Shown: positions 12,101-22,425 of the stretch, in pieces
Numbering within the stretch: the first letter of the stretch is position 1
Layout: each line of letters starts with the position of its first letter
Assembly: GCA_964023275.1 (NCBI GenBank)
Contig: OZ029915.1
Location: 250,501 to 314,500 of the forward strand
Source of the DNA: Norana najaformis
Taxonomy: Eukaryota; Annelida; Clitellata; Crassiclitellata; Hormogastridae
Direction: 5' to 3'
DNA length: 64,000 nt
The notes under the pieces: model-generated
What the model saw: only the letters and a program-made list of their open reading frames with translations
Database searches by the model: none
Told to the model about the DNA's origin: nothing
Translations under genes and position numbers: made by a program

Positions 12101-12975
12101 AGATATGTGAGCAGATTTTCATAACCACAGAGCTTCTCGAGTTTAGATAGCTTGCCAAACTCTGGCGGAAGCTCTGAGACCTGGTTTTGTGAAAAATCAA
12201 TAAAACACAAATGCCTAAGAGTTCCGATTGAAGAAGGCAACGAGCGCAGAGAATTCTGTGCAACGTTCAGCTCCTCTAATCTAGACAGACGAGAAATGCT
12301 ATCAGGCAAACAGGTCAGGTTGTTTGCAAGGAGTGACATGGCACGCAGACATGAAAGACTCTCAAACAGAGCATCGGGCAATTCCGTAAAATCGTTATAG
12401 TCGAGACAGAGTTCTGTGATTGCTGGCATCAAATACAGACTCTCTGGCACAGTTTTCAGTTCCAAGCAAGAGTAGTCGATGTTTGTATTCGGCTCACACA
12501 AGATCACTTCCTCTATGATCTTGTTACATACAACTTTTGATTCAGAACAATTCGACACTTTATCAGTAACGGCGCTTGCTTCAAGACTAGAATTTCCATT
12601 AACCACAGTTGCTTCCTCCGATGGGGGCTTTGATTTCACGGGAAGATGAAGTTGTCTGATGACAGTAACATCTGCTGATAAGATACTGTGGCAACTGTCT
12701 TCACAGTTACTGAACAAACTGTCCTTTGTATTCTGCTCCAAACTACCCACATGGTTATGCAGAAAGCAACACAACTGGCTGCTGTTAGAACTGGAGGCAT
12801 TTTTACCCAGATGACTGAGACCATTATAGACATGGTTTCTGAGACATTTATCCAGATGGCCGTTCATTGAGCCACAGGTGCTGCCATCTAGTGAACGATC
12901 CATGTGCTTACTAACAGCATTTGAGTCTTTCGAACAGACATCAATGCATCCATTCACAATTTGAAAAACATCCAT
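9149..12975 (-). CDS. Leucine-rich repeat protein with acidic C-terminal tail (5 exons)
   Basis: Exons on the minus strand are 12975-11436, 10915-10767, 10150-10019, 9770-9693 and 9415-9149. All junctions are GT-AG and in phase, giving about 721 residues. The first about 160 residues are Ser/Cys/Asn-rich and unassigned. Then come more than a dozen typical 23-residue LRRs of the SHOC2/ERBIN-like LxxLPxxhxxLxxL class, for example LSRLEELNVAQNSLRSLP. The repeats continue across exons 2 and 3, with LPQSFCQL appearing in both. The last exon encodes a Ser/Asp-rich tail with a glutamate run (EKEEEEEEDWDKE) ending FVDSG. No kinase, ROC or death domain is visible, so this is probably a cytosolic scaffold. 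Orthology is not settled. Start: ATG at 12975 is the first in the frame; I cannot exclude an upstream exon. Confidence 0.87.
10296..10475 (+). mobile_element. tRNA-derived SINE, family C, in LRR intron 2
   Basis: An A-box-like ggtagcctattgg is followed about 45 bases on by a degenerate B-box (ttcgagcc). After that comes the shared body gtagggaccttgagcaagtc and the tail cttagtcattaaacagtgg. Sister copies are at 24.1-24.3, 43.6, 45.4 and 59.7-59.9 kb. Confidence 0.75.
10575..10660 (-). mobile_element. SINE family D fragment
   Basis: The stretch with ttagcatagaaggatgtg...cagtcctctccctcattatctgatcctccc matches, in the same orientation, the segment at 25.8 kb that belongs to a longer antisense tRNA-headed SINE. 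Only the distal part is present here. Confidence 0.5.
10925..11035. repeat. Degenerate CAAT-rich tandem array in LRR intron 1
   Basis: Repeated tcaatcaat/ccatccaat/gtcaata units form a decayed short-period satellite just downstream of the intron's acceptor side on the minus-strand gene. Confidence 0.7.
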
Positions 12976-13449
12976 TTCCTCTAAACCGGTTTTTCTTTAA
13001 AAATTGTATTTCTGTTAAAAGATCAGCAGTTTGTTAGTTCATAGCTCCTGTTGCATAGCAAAGCAGCTAATTTAAAATAACCAATATATGCTATGACTCA
13101 AAAAATGTAGTTGGCTGTACTACAGGGAATACACAAATCCCAGTTAGAACAATGAAAATTTGAATATACAAAGAGAAAATTAACAGCAAAAAACTCTAAA
13201 AGATCCAAACTGTAAAACACAACACAAAGCCTAACACCCTTCAAAAATGAGTTTCAAAACTTTCATTTATATAATTTTGAGATGCAATAGTAGATACTTT
13301 GTTATTCTTTAACTTTAGTGTCTCAGATGCAAATACAGCAGGTATTGCTAATGTATATGATATAATAAAAGCTTACTATTTCGGACACCGCTAGCAGGCC
13401 GAGTATCCTTCATATTTCCCTCAGCTTAAACACAACCCACCTGTTTTTG
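12976..13449. other. Upstream region of the LRR gene
   Basis: AT-rich sequence with no coding frame of note. It should contain the 5' UTR and promoter of the minus-strand LRR gene. I see no unambiguous promoter motif. Confidence 0.4.
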
Positions 13450-13562
13450 ACATGACATCTCTGGACAACCCCAGTGACCTGACGCAGCGCTCATGAATAA
13501 GCTGGTGCTCTGCGCTTTTTTAGCTTTTAAGTAGCGCTTTAAACATTTCGAGTTTACGATCC
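13450..13562 (+). mobile_element. SINE-like repeat, family B
   Basis: The block catgacatctctggacaacc...gaataagctggtgctctgcg...tagcttttaagtagcgcttt recurs at 53.1 kb in the same orientation and at 32.9, 49.4 and 57.2 kb inverted. It shares the core aataagctgg and a ttaCGATtac-like end with the LINE family A 3' end. Confidence 0.75.
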
Positions 13563-14261
13563 AGACCTCTCAACTCTCAACATAGCTGGTGTGTGTGATA
13601 CTTCTTTGTAATCTACGGTTAAAGATTACGTTGATTGTTTTTGGGATGCCATAGAAAGTTTATGGTTTTCTGCACAGCTGAGCCAATTACATGAAGGTCT
13701 CGCACTAAAAACCGTCGTCATCGGCATCGCGCAGTCATTTTAAAAGAGAACACTGATTATCTTGTACTAAAGATATTACAAATTTAATAAATATCAATTT
13801 ACCGCCGCAAAATAAATCAGCTATAAAATCACGGCTGGGACCAATCAAACGACAAACGAGGGGCCTGTCAATTGAAAAGCATTTAAACTTACCCAAAATA
13901 TTGCACATAAACAACAAATCAAATTACACCAGCATAAAATTCTTTATAAAACGATTCTAAGAATTTGCAACTTTATAAACTGAAAAGAGGAAACTTTAAA
14001 CAAAATAAAAGAAAAACATGGAAAATCTTATGCAGAACTTTAACAATTTTCCTAGACTTTAGCTTCGACATAGAAGAACCGCCGTTTCTGACCGTTAGAA
14101 AAGGTAAGTAAGAAGACTGACGCGGTGATTTCATTGTAATTCACTCGATGAAGATTGCCCATATTACAAAAATTAAGAATCGGTTTTGCTTAATTTTGCT
14201 CAATATACTGCCTAGATTAGAGAAAGCTCTTGGCTCTCATCCACAATATATTTCGGTCAAC

Positions 14262-15000
14262 TTGATTTGCATGTTGCATTTATCACAGGCCTTCTTCACT
14301 ACTGCAATTCACTTTTCCTTAATATTGACACAACCCAGATTAACCGCCTTCAAGCTATCCAGAATGCTCTCACTCGTGCTGTCACCAAAACCCCCAAACA
14401 CCCTCACATCACCACTGTTCTCAAATCACTGCACTGGCTTAAAATACCAGAACGAATCGAATACAAAGTCCTATCACTTACCTACAACACACTTCAATCT
14501 TCCCAACCCTCCTATTTTCGTCAATTATTTACAATACAACCGCTTCGCTCAACCCGCTCTTCTTCTGCCCTAACACTTCTCTGCCCTCCAGTCACCTCAT
14601 CCTTAAAATTTGGTAATCGCTGCACAGCCATAGCTGCCCCACCACTCTGGAATAAACCCCCCCCAGAACTGCGACAGTTTTCTGACCCATCATACAAACT
14701 CACCGATGCTCCACCGCTTGCAATTTCTGCTTCGGCCTTTCATTCAAAACTGAAAACATTCTTCTTCCACAGATCATATCCTGACACCCCTTCTTCCTTT
14801 TTTCTCTCTCTGCTCTCCAACCCCAAACATCACCCACCATAGCTGCCACGCTGTCTCTCTGCCTGACTCTTGGATCTTGACCTGGAACCAAACCCTTTTG
14901 CCTATCGATTTTGTTTTGACTGAGCGCCTGTGAATAAGCTGGTCCCCGCGGCGTGGCTTTCGTTGGGCGCTATAGAAATCTTGGAATTACGATTATAAAT
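14262..15000 (+). mobile_element. LINE fragment (CR1/L2/Jockey-like family A), best coding copy
   Basis: A frame of about 190 codons encodes the C-terminal end of a reverse transcriptase polyprotein. It contains LLHYCNSLFLN, INRLQAIQNALTRAV, LHWLKIPERIEYKVL and APPLWNKPPPELRQ in the order typical of CR1/L2-type elements. The 3' noncoding end follows: gatcttgacctggaacc, then gtgaataagctgg, then ggcgctatagaaatc and a short gattac-like terminal repeat. The RT palm and endonuclease are missing, so this is a dead 5'-truncated copy. Confidence 0.88.
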
Positions 15001-17909
15001 ATGATTCTTCATGGGTATTCCGTTTCCTCGTTATGAAGTTTCAACCGATCAAGAGAATACTAACTTACTTACCACAGTATACGCGATTCCAAATAATCCC
15101 TCATAAATATTTCTATTAAAGCCCGGACAAAAGTTACGGTTCAAAAATTTGCTTTCTCAAAGTAGGTGACATCGGAAACACATACTGCCTTATTCTCATC
15201 TTGAATAAGTGGAAAACAGTTCTCACGTAATCATGTCCCGTTTATCAAGTTGCATTTGAAACAATTTCCCCTAAAACTTTTTCTAAGCTCTCGATCTATA
15301 ATAGTTTTAGTTAAGCTGTGTGGTTCGAAGGCATTGGATCACTAAACTCTCCAAATAAAACTCAATTAATTTACATAAGCTTTTATACAAATTGTGAAAA
15401 AAGTAATCCATCTTAACACAGTGTGAGCTCAAGTAGCCATGTGCAGGAATTGTGGTTTGCCACGACTTAGTAGCCTGGTTAGCTACATTGGTTAAAGCAT
15501 ACGTCAAGGTGCCTCTGTGCACGAGGATGCCGATTCGCATGCCAATTGTGGGTATATTGGAGAGGTTTTAATCTCAGGCTGGCACGGTCTTAAATGGTGT
15601 GGCACCCATTCAAGCGAACTGCAACATGCAGCCTGATCAATCAATTTATTAAAATTCAATTCAATAAATTCAATTAATAAATGAGAAGGTTCAAGCCCAT
15701 ATGGTTGGTATAGAAAACATATACTTACATTTTACATATACTTTCTACATGCAGATTAGATTGAAGACTTGGTTCCCAGTCTAACTTTAACTAACATAAA
15801 GAGCTTGTTATTAATATTCATAAATTCTTAAATCTGACCCTCAACTGGGATATCACTCATCTACTGTATTTTACTTTTCATGACAGTGATAAGGACGGCC
15901 CTAGACTCCCAGCCACCACCATGTGAGTAAAGTCAGTCATCTTCCCTACAGACAAGCACCACTGAATTCACAGATATTACCAAATAAAACTCTACGAAAC
16001 TAAAATGCAGCATTATTTCTTTGGCAGAATCGTTTATTGGACTTGATTCCATATATGCAAATACAAGTACGTAATTAGGACAGTTCAAAAGAACATCAAA
16101 AGCTTCCTCTGCTTAACCAGAAAGTCTTGCTGTGTTCATCTGTTGATATAACATGCGTCATGCCTGTAACACAATCGTGACAAAACAATACCATAACAAA
16201 CAGTTCATCTGACACAACACAAGATTCCCATTCTTACGAAATCCTAGCGAGCACAACAAATGGTGTAACGTGTCCAGAAAGAAATCTACTCGACTAGATA
16301 CCTTTGCCTTTCTATCCAAGAAGGTGAACAGTTAAGGATATTAGTAAACACATCTATGTCAAAAAATCCCAAACACATAAAAGGAAATACTTGAGAGATG
16401 CAGTTTAAAATAAAATGCCTTTTATCCGATTCTCTACAAATTCTCGGCAGTAAAGCAACAAATACACGTATTCCAAGATTATTGCAGCTATTATCTGCTT
16501 ATCATTCGTTTATCTTTTCAAGGTCTCTTCTACTTCTTCAAGGTCACCTCCACTGGTAACTTCTGCCAAATAACCTCTATCTCTTCACTTCATCCAAGGT
16601 CATTCCTTTAATAGATCTTGTCATCTTTCCTCTTATTTCGTCTATTTTTTGATTTCTGAATGTGTAAGCAGAACGCCATCAGATAATCTTTCAGACTTCA
16701 GATAAAACATTTGATGAGGCAATGGAAATCACATCTGTGAAACCGCAAAGGTTTAATTAATACTGATCAGTTACAGAAAGCCTCGTTTACATCAAACTCA
16801 ACACTGAGCATAAACTAATCTTGTGTGTATAAGGACTACATATGATACAATAATACGGCCATACATACACAGTTCACCCACCAACATCCTCTGATCCTTC
16901 TGAGCAAAACGCAATCTGCAGTTTAGCGATGATAGCCCAAGAACAATAATGACATGAGAAAGAGAAGAGCAGTCTATACAACATATTGTCTCTGCCCAAT
17001 GACATTTCTCAGTTCAAAAAGTTTCCTAGGTTTTAGATTTGTGCACTGAACAGGGACACCAGAGAAAGCTGAACCAACAGCCAGAAGAAGCAACTACCAA
17101 GTCTCAGTTGAGAAGCCATTCAGGCAACACAACTGTTAGAAATAACAGGCCCAGGCCAGTGACAACTGAATGTTACTAGTGAGCTGAAACACATCAGAAG
17201 ACCGAAAAAACATACAGCCAACTCCCTCCTGCTTCAACTACCATATCAACAAAAACACTAAAACAGAGTAAGCTTAAATCTTATCTGAATCTAGTACACA
17301 AAATAAATCTGTGAAAATCATTTGCTGGAATAAAACGACCCCCACAGCCAAAAGATCTACAATAAAAACGGCCTGCACCAAATGCTGATCAGCGTCCAAT
17401 ACATTCAAAGCAAACTTCATATACACTTGTTATCGTAATGGTATTAAGAGTTAAAGAGTGAATTTGAATTTTCACACATCAATGCAAGATTAATTCACGA
17501 ACCGTCAACACCGTTCAAACTCAGATCTTACAAAACACACAAACTATGAGCAAAAGAGCCAACACTTAACACAGGAAACGCTATTTCCAAACACCACCTT
17601 GAACCCTATTTCCCTCAAAACTCTAACATCAGCCAAACTCATGATTGTTATGACCATCTGCCTCCACGAAAGAGCTAGAAAGAACATCATCAACACATTC
17701 TGGTCCTGCAACAGGCAGGCAACATCTCTTCCAAAAACAGCACGAATAAAAGTCATGGAAACAGCAAATTCTTTACAGAGGTCTGGCATTGCTCAGTGGG
17801 GCACCAGCTGACAATTAAACGAGTGCAAATTCAAAAGGCTTGTTGTAACAACAAAAGCAGAGACTGGGAAAAGCATCCTGTGTAAAAACAGCTGCAGACA
17901 GAGATGATA
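15001..17909. other. Intergenic and 3' flank of the RING gene; one SINE-like segment
   Basis: There is no convincing gene. Around 15455-15650 the text tggtgtggcacccattcaagcgaactgc followed by tgatcaatcaatt resembles ggggtgcccattcaaacggg...atccaattaatt at 30.46-30.52 kb, suggesting a further dispersed element. The rest is plain AT-rich sequence. Confidence 0.4.
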
Positions 17910-17957
17910 GACAGATGAACACTCATCTCAGATGACAGATGAACACTGATCTCAGAT
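17910..17957. repeat. 24-bp direct duplication
   Basis: Two adjacent copies of gacagatgaacactcatctc+agat differ at one base (c/g). They lie about 80 bases past the stop of the minus-strand RING gene, probably within its 3' UTR. Confidence 0.9.
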
Positions 17958-18034
17958 GACTAGTATATGATGCAGCTGCACTTTTGTAAGACAGAAAAAC
18001 GTTTAAAATTATAATACATGTCTGTCTGAAATAA

Positions 18035-19672
18035 TCACAGCGTTGTCTGCTCAGGACTCATTTCAGCATTGATTCCATCAAGGCTACTACTGGCCGGCAT
18101 CCAGTAGCTGCCCTTCACTTGCGACTCTTCTCCTCCACCATCTCCAACTCCACGTCTTGGACTCTGATGACGCTGCTCCTCCTTGCAAAAGCCTTCGCCA
18201 GAAGTGGAAGAGCTCTCGGGTGGAAAGGACGTTCTACTTCTTAGGAATCCCTCTGGAAAGTCGGCTTGTTTAGCAGGGTCGTTATTGTTAACTCGAGAAA
18301 AGGGGATGGCTTTTGAAGGCTGCAAATTGCCCACTTTGCCTCTTGACACATGATTTCCAGAAGAGTATTGACTAGATTTATCAAGTCCACCGTCCGGAGT
18401 TGACCTTGCATTATCGTATTCCTGTTCTGATTTCTTTCCATCTGAGCTCGCCGCAGTATGAGTATTTGCGTCCACCGTTTTAATTGCCAACTTTGACAGC
18501 TCAACTGCCACATTTTCACTGCCATATGCTGACTCCTCTGACTGCACATTACCCAAACTTGTATTCACTCCCGACTGCTTTGATGTATCATCATAACTCG
18601 TCGCTTTCTCTGGCACTTCAAAAACTGTAGAACTGGAAGCATGCGGAGTGCTGACTGAATTCGCCTCGTCACCTTCCGATGGATTGTTCGGGGTGATCAC
18701 CAAGCCACCTGATTCAGCCTCGTCCGGTTTGTCCACCACCTTGGCAGCCAACGACTTACAAATGACTCGGCCGAGATCCTTAACACCCGCTCGGAATTTG
18801 TCTGCCCCATGTCGATCTTCGAACAGGATCTGGTTCTTTGGCAGCTGGATCCTGTCCTGAATGTTTTGACAGACCTCGTCCAGTTCCTCGATTCCCTTTT
18901 CGACGTCCGTGAAATCACCGCGTGAGATCATCTTCTCGTGGTATTCCTTCAGACTAACGACGCACGTCATCGCGGTTGAAATCTCCTCCAGGTCTGCATC
19001 CAGTTTCGTAGTATGCTCATTGTAGATGTCGATCACTTTGTTCTTCAGTAGCGTAGCTCGGCGGTTCAATGTGTGAACGTACTGCTCGAAAGTGGAGTCA
19101 ATTTTGAGCAGCGACTGGTCCTTCTCCTCGGACAGCGCTTTCAGGAGTGCCTCCAGTTCCACCTTCTTCCGCTCGATTAGCGAATTGGCGCTCGCAAACG
19201 AAGCGTCGATCTTCTGGTGATATTCCTCAGTGGCCGTTGTCAGCGGAACGAGTCTGTGGCCAGCGCATCTGTCGTCCTCCTGCAGACAGACATCGCAAAC
19301 ACTGCGGCCACAGTCCTTACACAGGCACCGAAGAGTGTGGCTTGGATGGTGCTCACACTCAGACATCATTCCCTCTCCACCAGCGCCACAGCTATACACC
19401 AGACTCTGGATGTACTTGGCGTAGAAGTTGGTCTGCAAGGCAGCCACACCGGCGGCCGGAATCGTGGCCACTTTGCGACACGAAGGGCATTCGATCTCGT
19501 CTCCCATCTGTCGGACGTACTCACGCAGGCATTCCTTGCAGAACGTGTGGTGGCAAGGAAGGAACTTCGGCTGGTGATCATGGTCGTCAAAAAGACTGCG
19601 GCAGATCAGGCACATCAGCACGTGTTCATAATTCTCCTGCTGCTTTAACGACCGCTTCGTTATGTGGCTCAT
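18035..19672 (-). CDS. RING/B-box/coiled-coil (TRIM-type) E3 ubiquitin ligase, single coding exon
   Basis: This is a 545-residue intronless coding region. The RING finger has zinc ligands C21, C24, C40, H42, C45, C48, C62 and C65 (C3HC4), with the family pattern LPCHHTFCKEC and CPSC. A B-box follows (C106, H109, C118, C121, C126, C129, C136, H139), then a long charged helix of roughly residues 150-260 predicted as coiled coil. This is the RING-B-box-coiled-coil order of TRIM proteins, so a role as an E3 ubiquitin ligase is likely. The C-terminal half is low-complexity, rich in Ser, Lys, Asp and Pro. It has no SPRY, NHL, FN3 or filamin domain, so the subfamily is unclear. The start is the first ATG in the frame, with AT-rich DNA upstream. 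Confidence 0.9.
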   Translation of the reverse strand: MSHITKRSLKQQENYEHVLMCLICRSLFDDHDHQPKFLPCHHTFCKECLREYVRQMGDEIECPSCRKVATIPAAGVAALQTNFYAKYIQSLVYSCGAGGEGMMSECEHHPSHTLRCLCKDCGRSVCDVCLQEDDRCAGHRLVPLTTATEEYHQKIDASFASANSLIERKKVELEALLKALSEEKDQSLLKIDSTFEQYVHTLNRRATLLKNKVIDIYNEHTTKLDADLEEISTAMTCVVSLKEYHEKMISRGDFTDVEKGIEELDEVCQNIQDRIQLPKNQILFEDRHGADKFRAGVKDLGRVICKSLAAKVVDKPDEAESGGLVITPNNPSEGDEANSVSTPHASSSTVFEVPEKATSYDDTSKQSGVNTSLGNVQSEESAYGSENVAVELSKLAIKTVDANTHTAASSDGKKSEQEYDNARSTPDGGLDKSSQYSSGNHVSRGKVGNLQPSKAIPFSRVNNNDPAKQADFPEGFLRSRTSFPPESSSTSGEGFCKEEQRHQSPRRGVGDGGGEESQVKGSYWMPASSSLDGINAEMSPEQTTL

Positions 19673-20582
19673 CGTTTTATCTGTTCAATGTACATGACAT
19701 ATTGCCTTAAAATGTGTAACTAACATATAGTTGTGCATACTTATTCTAGGCTTTTATTAATTTACAACTTTGCTTTAGTTATACCTAAAATTGTTTTAAG
19801 GAAATATTGTATGAGACCGATATTTTACATAGTAATTCATCATTAATAACTTCTACCCTAATAAAGTTTCTTACATAAAATAAGCAACACTTTTTGAAAC
19901 TTATACATCTAAGCTGCCATTTTCAGTTTCAGTGCTCAGCTGACTCATTTTCGACACACTTCAACTTACTTCGAGGAAGTACGCGGGCCGCATTTGTGTA
20001 CACTATGTCAGACAAGCTGCAAACCAGAACCATTGCTACTTGACGTAATTACGAAACATAAAACCTCTCGCCCTTTGAATAAAGCCGGCTAAAACAATAT
20101 TTATGACACGGCTGCTTCAGCTACTATTAGAACATTTTTGCATCATCCGTCATTAACGACCATCTACACTGCAGACACCATCGAACATTACTAGTTTAAC
20201 TTAAAATTTTGCAAAAATATTCACACACTGACTACCTTTGGAATTCTACTAAATCTGTGTATGTAAAGAATTTTAATTCGTAGAAAGACAATCAAACTCA
20301 ACGATAAAAGGCAACATTTAGTCCTAAGGTTTTACATAATTTCCGACAGAACGAAAGGGATGAAGACCCTAACCTAGAACAGCTTGCGTCACCGCGCAGT
20401 TAGTAAGTAAGTATAAGAACAAGGTGCTTCAATGTAACCTGCAAAATTGATTTTTTATAGGTAGTTAGCCGAGCTGTTATTAGGTATGCATTACAAAAGT
20501 CTAATTTAAATTTGTTGCACATTAGTACATTATTTGCTTAATTATAGGCCCAATTAGACCTGTAAAACAAATAATGAGCAGG
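19673..20582. other. Upstream region of the RING gene
   Basis: AT-rich with no open frame of note. It should hold the 5' UTR and promoter of the minus-strand RING gene. I see no element I can name with confidence. Confidence 0.4.
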
Positions 20583-21065
20583 GTCGTAATCGTAATCTCG
20601 AGATTTCTACAGCGCCAGACGAAAGCTAAGTCAAGGGAACCAGCTTATTCACACGCGCTCAGTCAAACAAAATCGGTTCGGTTCCAGGTCAAGATCCAAG
20701 AGTCAGGCAGGCAGTCAAGTCAGGCGGCTACGGTGGGTGTTTTTTGGAATTGGATCTGCAGGATAGATAAGGGAAGAAGAGGAATCAGGATACTATTTGC
20801 GGAAGAGGATCGAGTATTTTCAGTTTTGAGTGGAAGACCTGCGTAGAGATTGCAACGAGTGAAGTGATGGTGAATTCGTTGGGTGGGACAGATAATTGTC
20901 GCAATTCTGGCTGGAGATTCAAAGGGTTGGAGCAATTATGGCTACAGATCGATTTCCAATTTTTAAGGATGAGGTGACGGGAGGGCGGAGAAATGTTATG
21001 CAGAAGATTGTAAGTAACTGGCGAAGATAGGAGGGTCGGGAGGATTGAAACGTATTATTGTAGTA
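20583..21065 (-). mobile_element. LINE family A 3' fragment, antisense
   Basis: The plus strand begins with the inverted terminus (gtaatcgtaatctcgagatttctacagcgcc), then gaaagctaagtcaagggaacc and caggtcaagatccaagagtc, as in the other family A copies. Further in, degraded minus-strand coding sequence for the polyprotein tail is recognisable near 20800-21060. Confidence 0.78.
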
Positions 21066-22039
21066 CATTTTACATGCATTTACATGTAGGCTGATAAACG
21101 TGAGATCAACTGTTCATTCATTAACGCAATAAATTCATATAGGACTAGTACTTCTCATATACATCTACTTAGAATCGCTCATCTCAGCGACTCGGGTTCG
21201 AATCCCAGGTCTGTCACGTAAAATTGACATAGTTTGCATTGTATCAAACTGTACGTAACCTCGGAGGCCATCATCTGCGATACGAGGAGTGTCTCATAAA
21301 TATCCCAAAAGCACACATTAGCAGCCAAAGCCTCGGCGAAAAGGATAGTTTTCAAGCATTGAAATAATAAAATTATAGTTGGTTTGCCAAGTTAAAATTG
21401 TGGTCTCGTCTATTATGATATCGTCACCATAGATATCTTGAGATTAGATTACAGCTGACCACAGCTGGACATCTAATTTCCATATCCGTCGTCTGAGAAG
21501 GTTCGAATAGAAATAAAGCTACATGTATAGACTATCGGCGTTGTAATGCGTTGCGTATGTTGCGTATGCTAAACATGCCAATCAACAGTGAATATCGGTC
21601 TCGTCGTTAAAGAACTTTGCCAAGCGACACCTCTGCGACGGATGACCTCCGTCCAAAGAAGTCAATTAAGAGGGTTTCAATTTGGATTAAAGTTGCTGAG
21701 ATTTAAGAAAGGCGACTTTTTCACGCCTTCTGTTAGCTACAGCATGTTAATTTTATGACATTTAAGAATTGTGCGTGACGGGGTTGGTCGCTTCCTGGCG
21801 GATCGGTGTCTGTTCTGCAATGAGGATTGTTTGGTTTGGCTTAGAACCGAAACCGGTTGTCTCTAGGTAAGCTGACGGTATAACTCTTCAGATTGGCTTT
21901 TGCCAGGGATAATGAGAACTATGCTGTGTTTTCATTTCATCATGTTCTAGGCTTCAGTGCCTTTGCATATTTGATTTGTGTGAAATCAACTTTAGTTTAT
22001 CGTTTCATAAAACAAGCAGTATGTGAAAGCAGTGCTGAG
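21066..22039. other. Intergenic; isolated tRNA-like B-box
   Basis: Around 21190-21215, cgggttcgaatcccagg is a near-perfect B-box with flanks able to form a T-arm-like stem, preceded by gctcatctcagcgactc. The rest does not fold as a tRNA in my reading, so it looks like a tRNA-derived SINE remnant. No gene is visible. Confidence 0.4.
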
Positions 22040-22325
22040 CAGATATTATGCTCCACCGCTTGCAATTTCTGCATCGGTCTTTCACTCAAAACTGAAATCA
22101 TTCCTCTTTCACAGTTCATATCCAGACACCCCTTCCTCCTTTTATCTCTCTCTTCTCTCCAACCCAAACACCACCCTCCATAGCTGCCTCACTGTCTCTC
22201 CGTCTGACTTTTGGATCTTGACCTGGAACCGAACCCTTTTTCCTATCGATTTTGTTTTGACTGAGCGCCTGTGAATAAGCTGGCATGGCTTTCATTGGGT
22301 GCTATAGAAATGTCGGAATTATGAT
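22040..22325 (+). mobile_element. LINE family A 3' fragment
   Basis: Encodes the last residues of the polyprotein (PPLAISASVFHSKLKSFLFH) and continues through the complete family 3' end to gtcggaattatgattata. It lies about 100 bases before the MTFMT start codon, so it is in the immediate promoter or 5' UTR region of that gene. Confidence 0.85.
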
Positions 22326-22425
22326 TATATATTAAGATTTATATAGTGACAGAAGTGGTTAGGCATGTGAAGTTTTTCCTTTAAACTATGTTTTGTCTGA
22401 ATATTTTAGATTATCTGATTAAAAC

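Noticed and set aside
19147..19710. Plus-strand frames of 140-190 codons opposite the RING gene
   Set aside because: They are antisense shadows of the GC-rich RING/B-box coding sequence, with no family features of their own.
21175..21225. A tRNA gene around the perfect-looking B-box cgggttcgaatcccagg
   Set aside because: I could not build an acceptor stem, D-arm and anticodon arm upstream; it looks like a SINE remnant.
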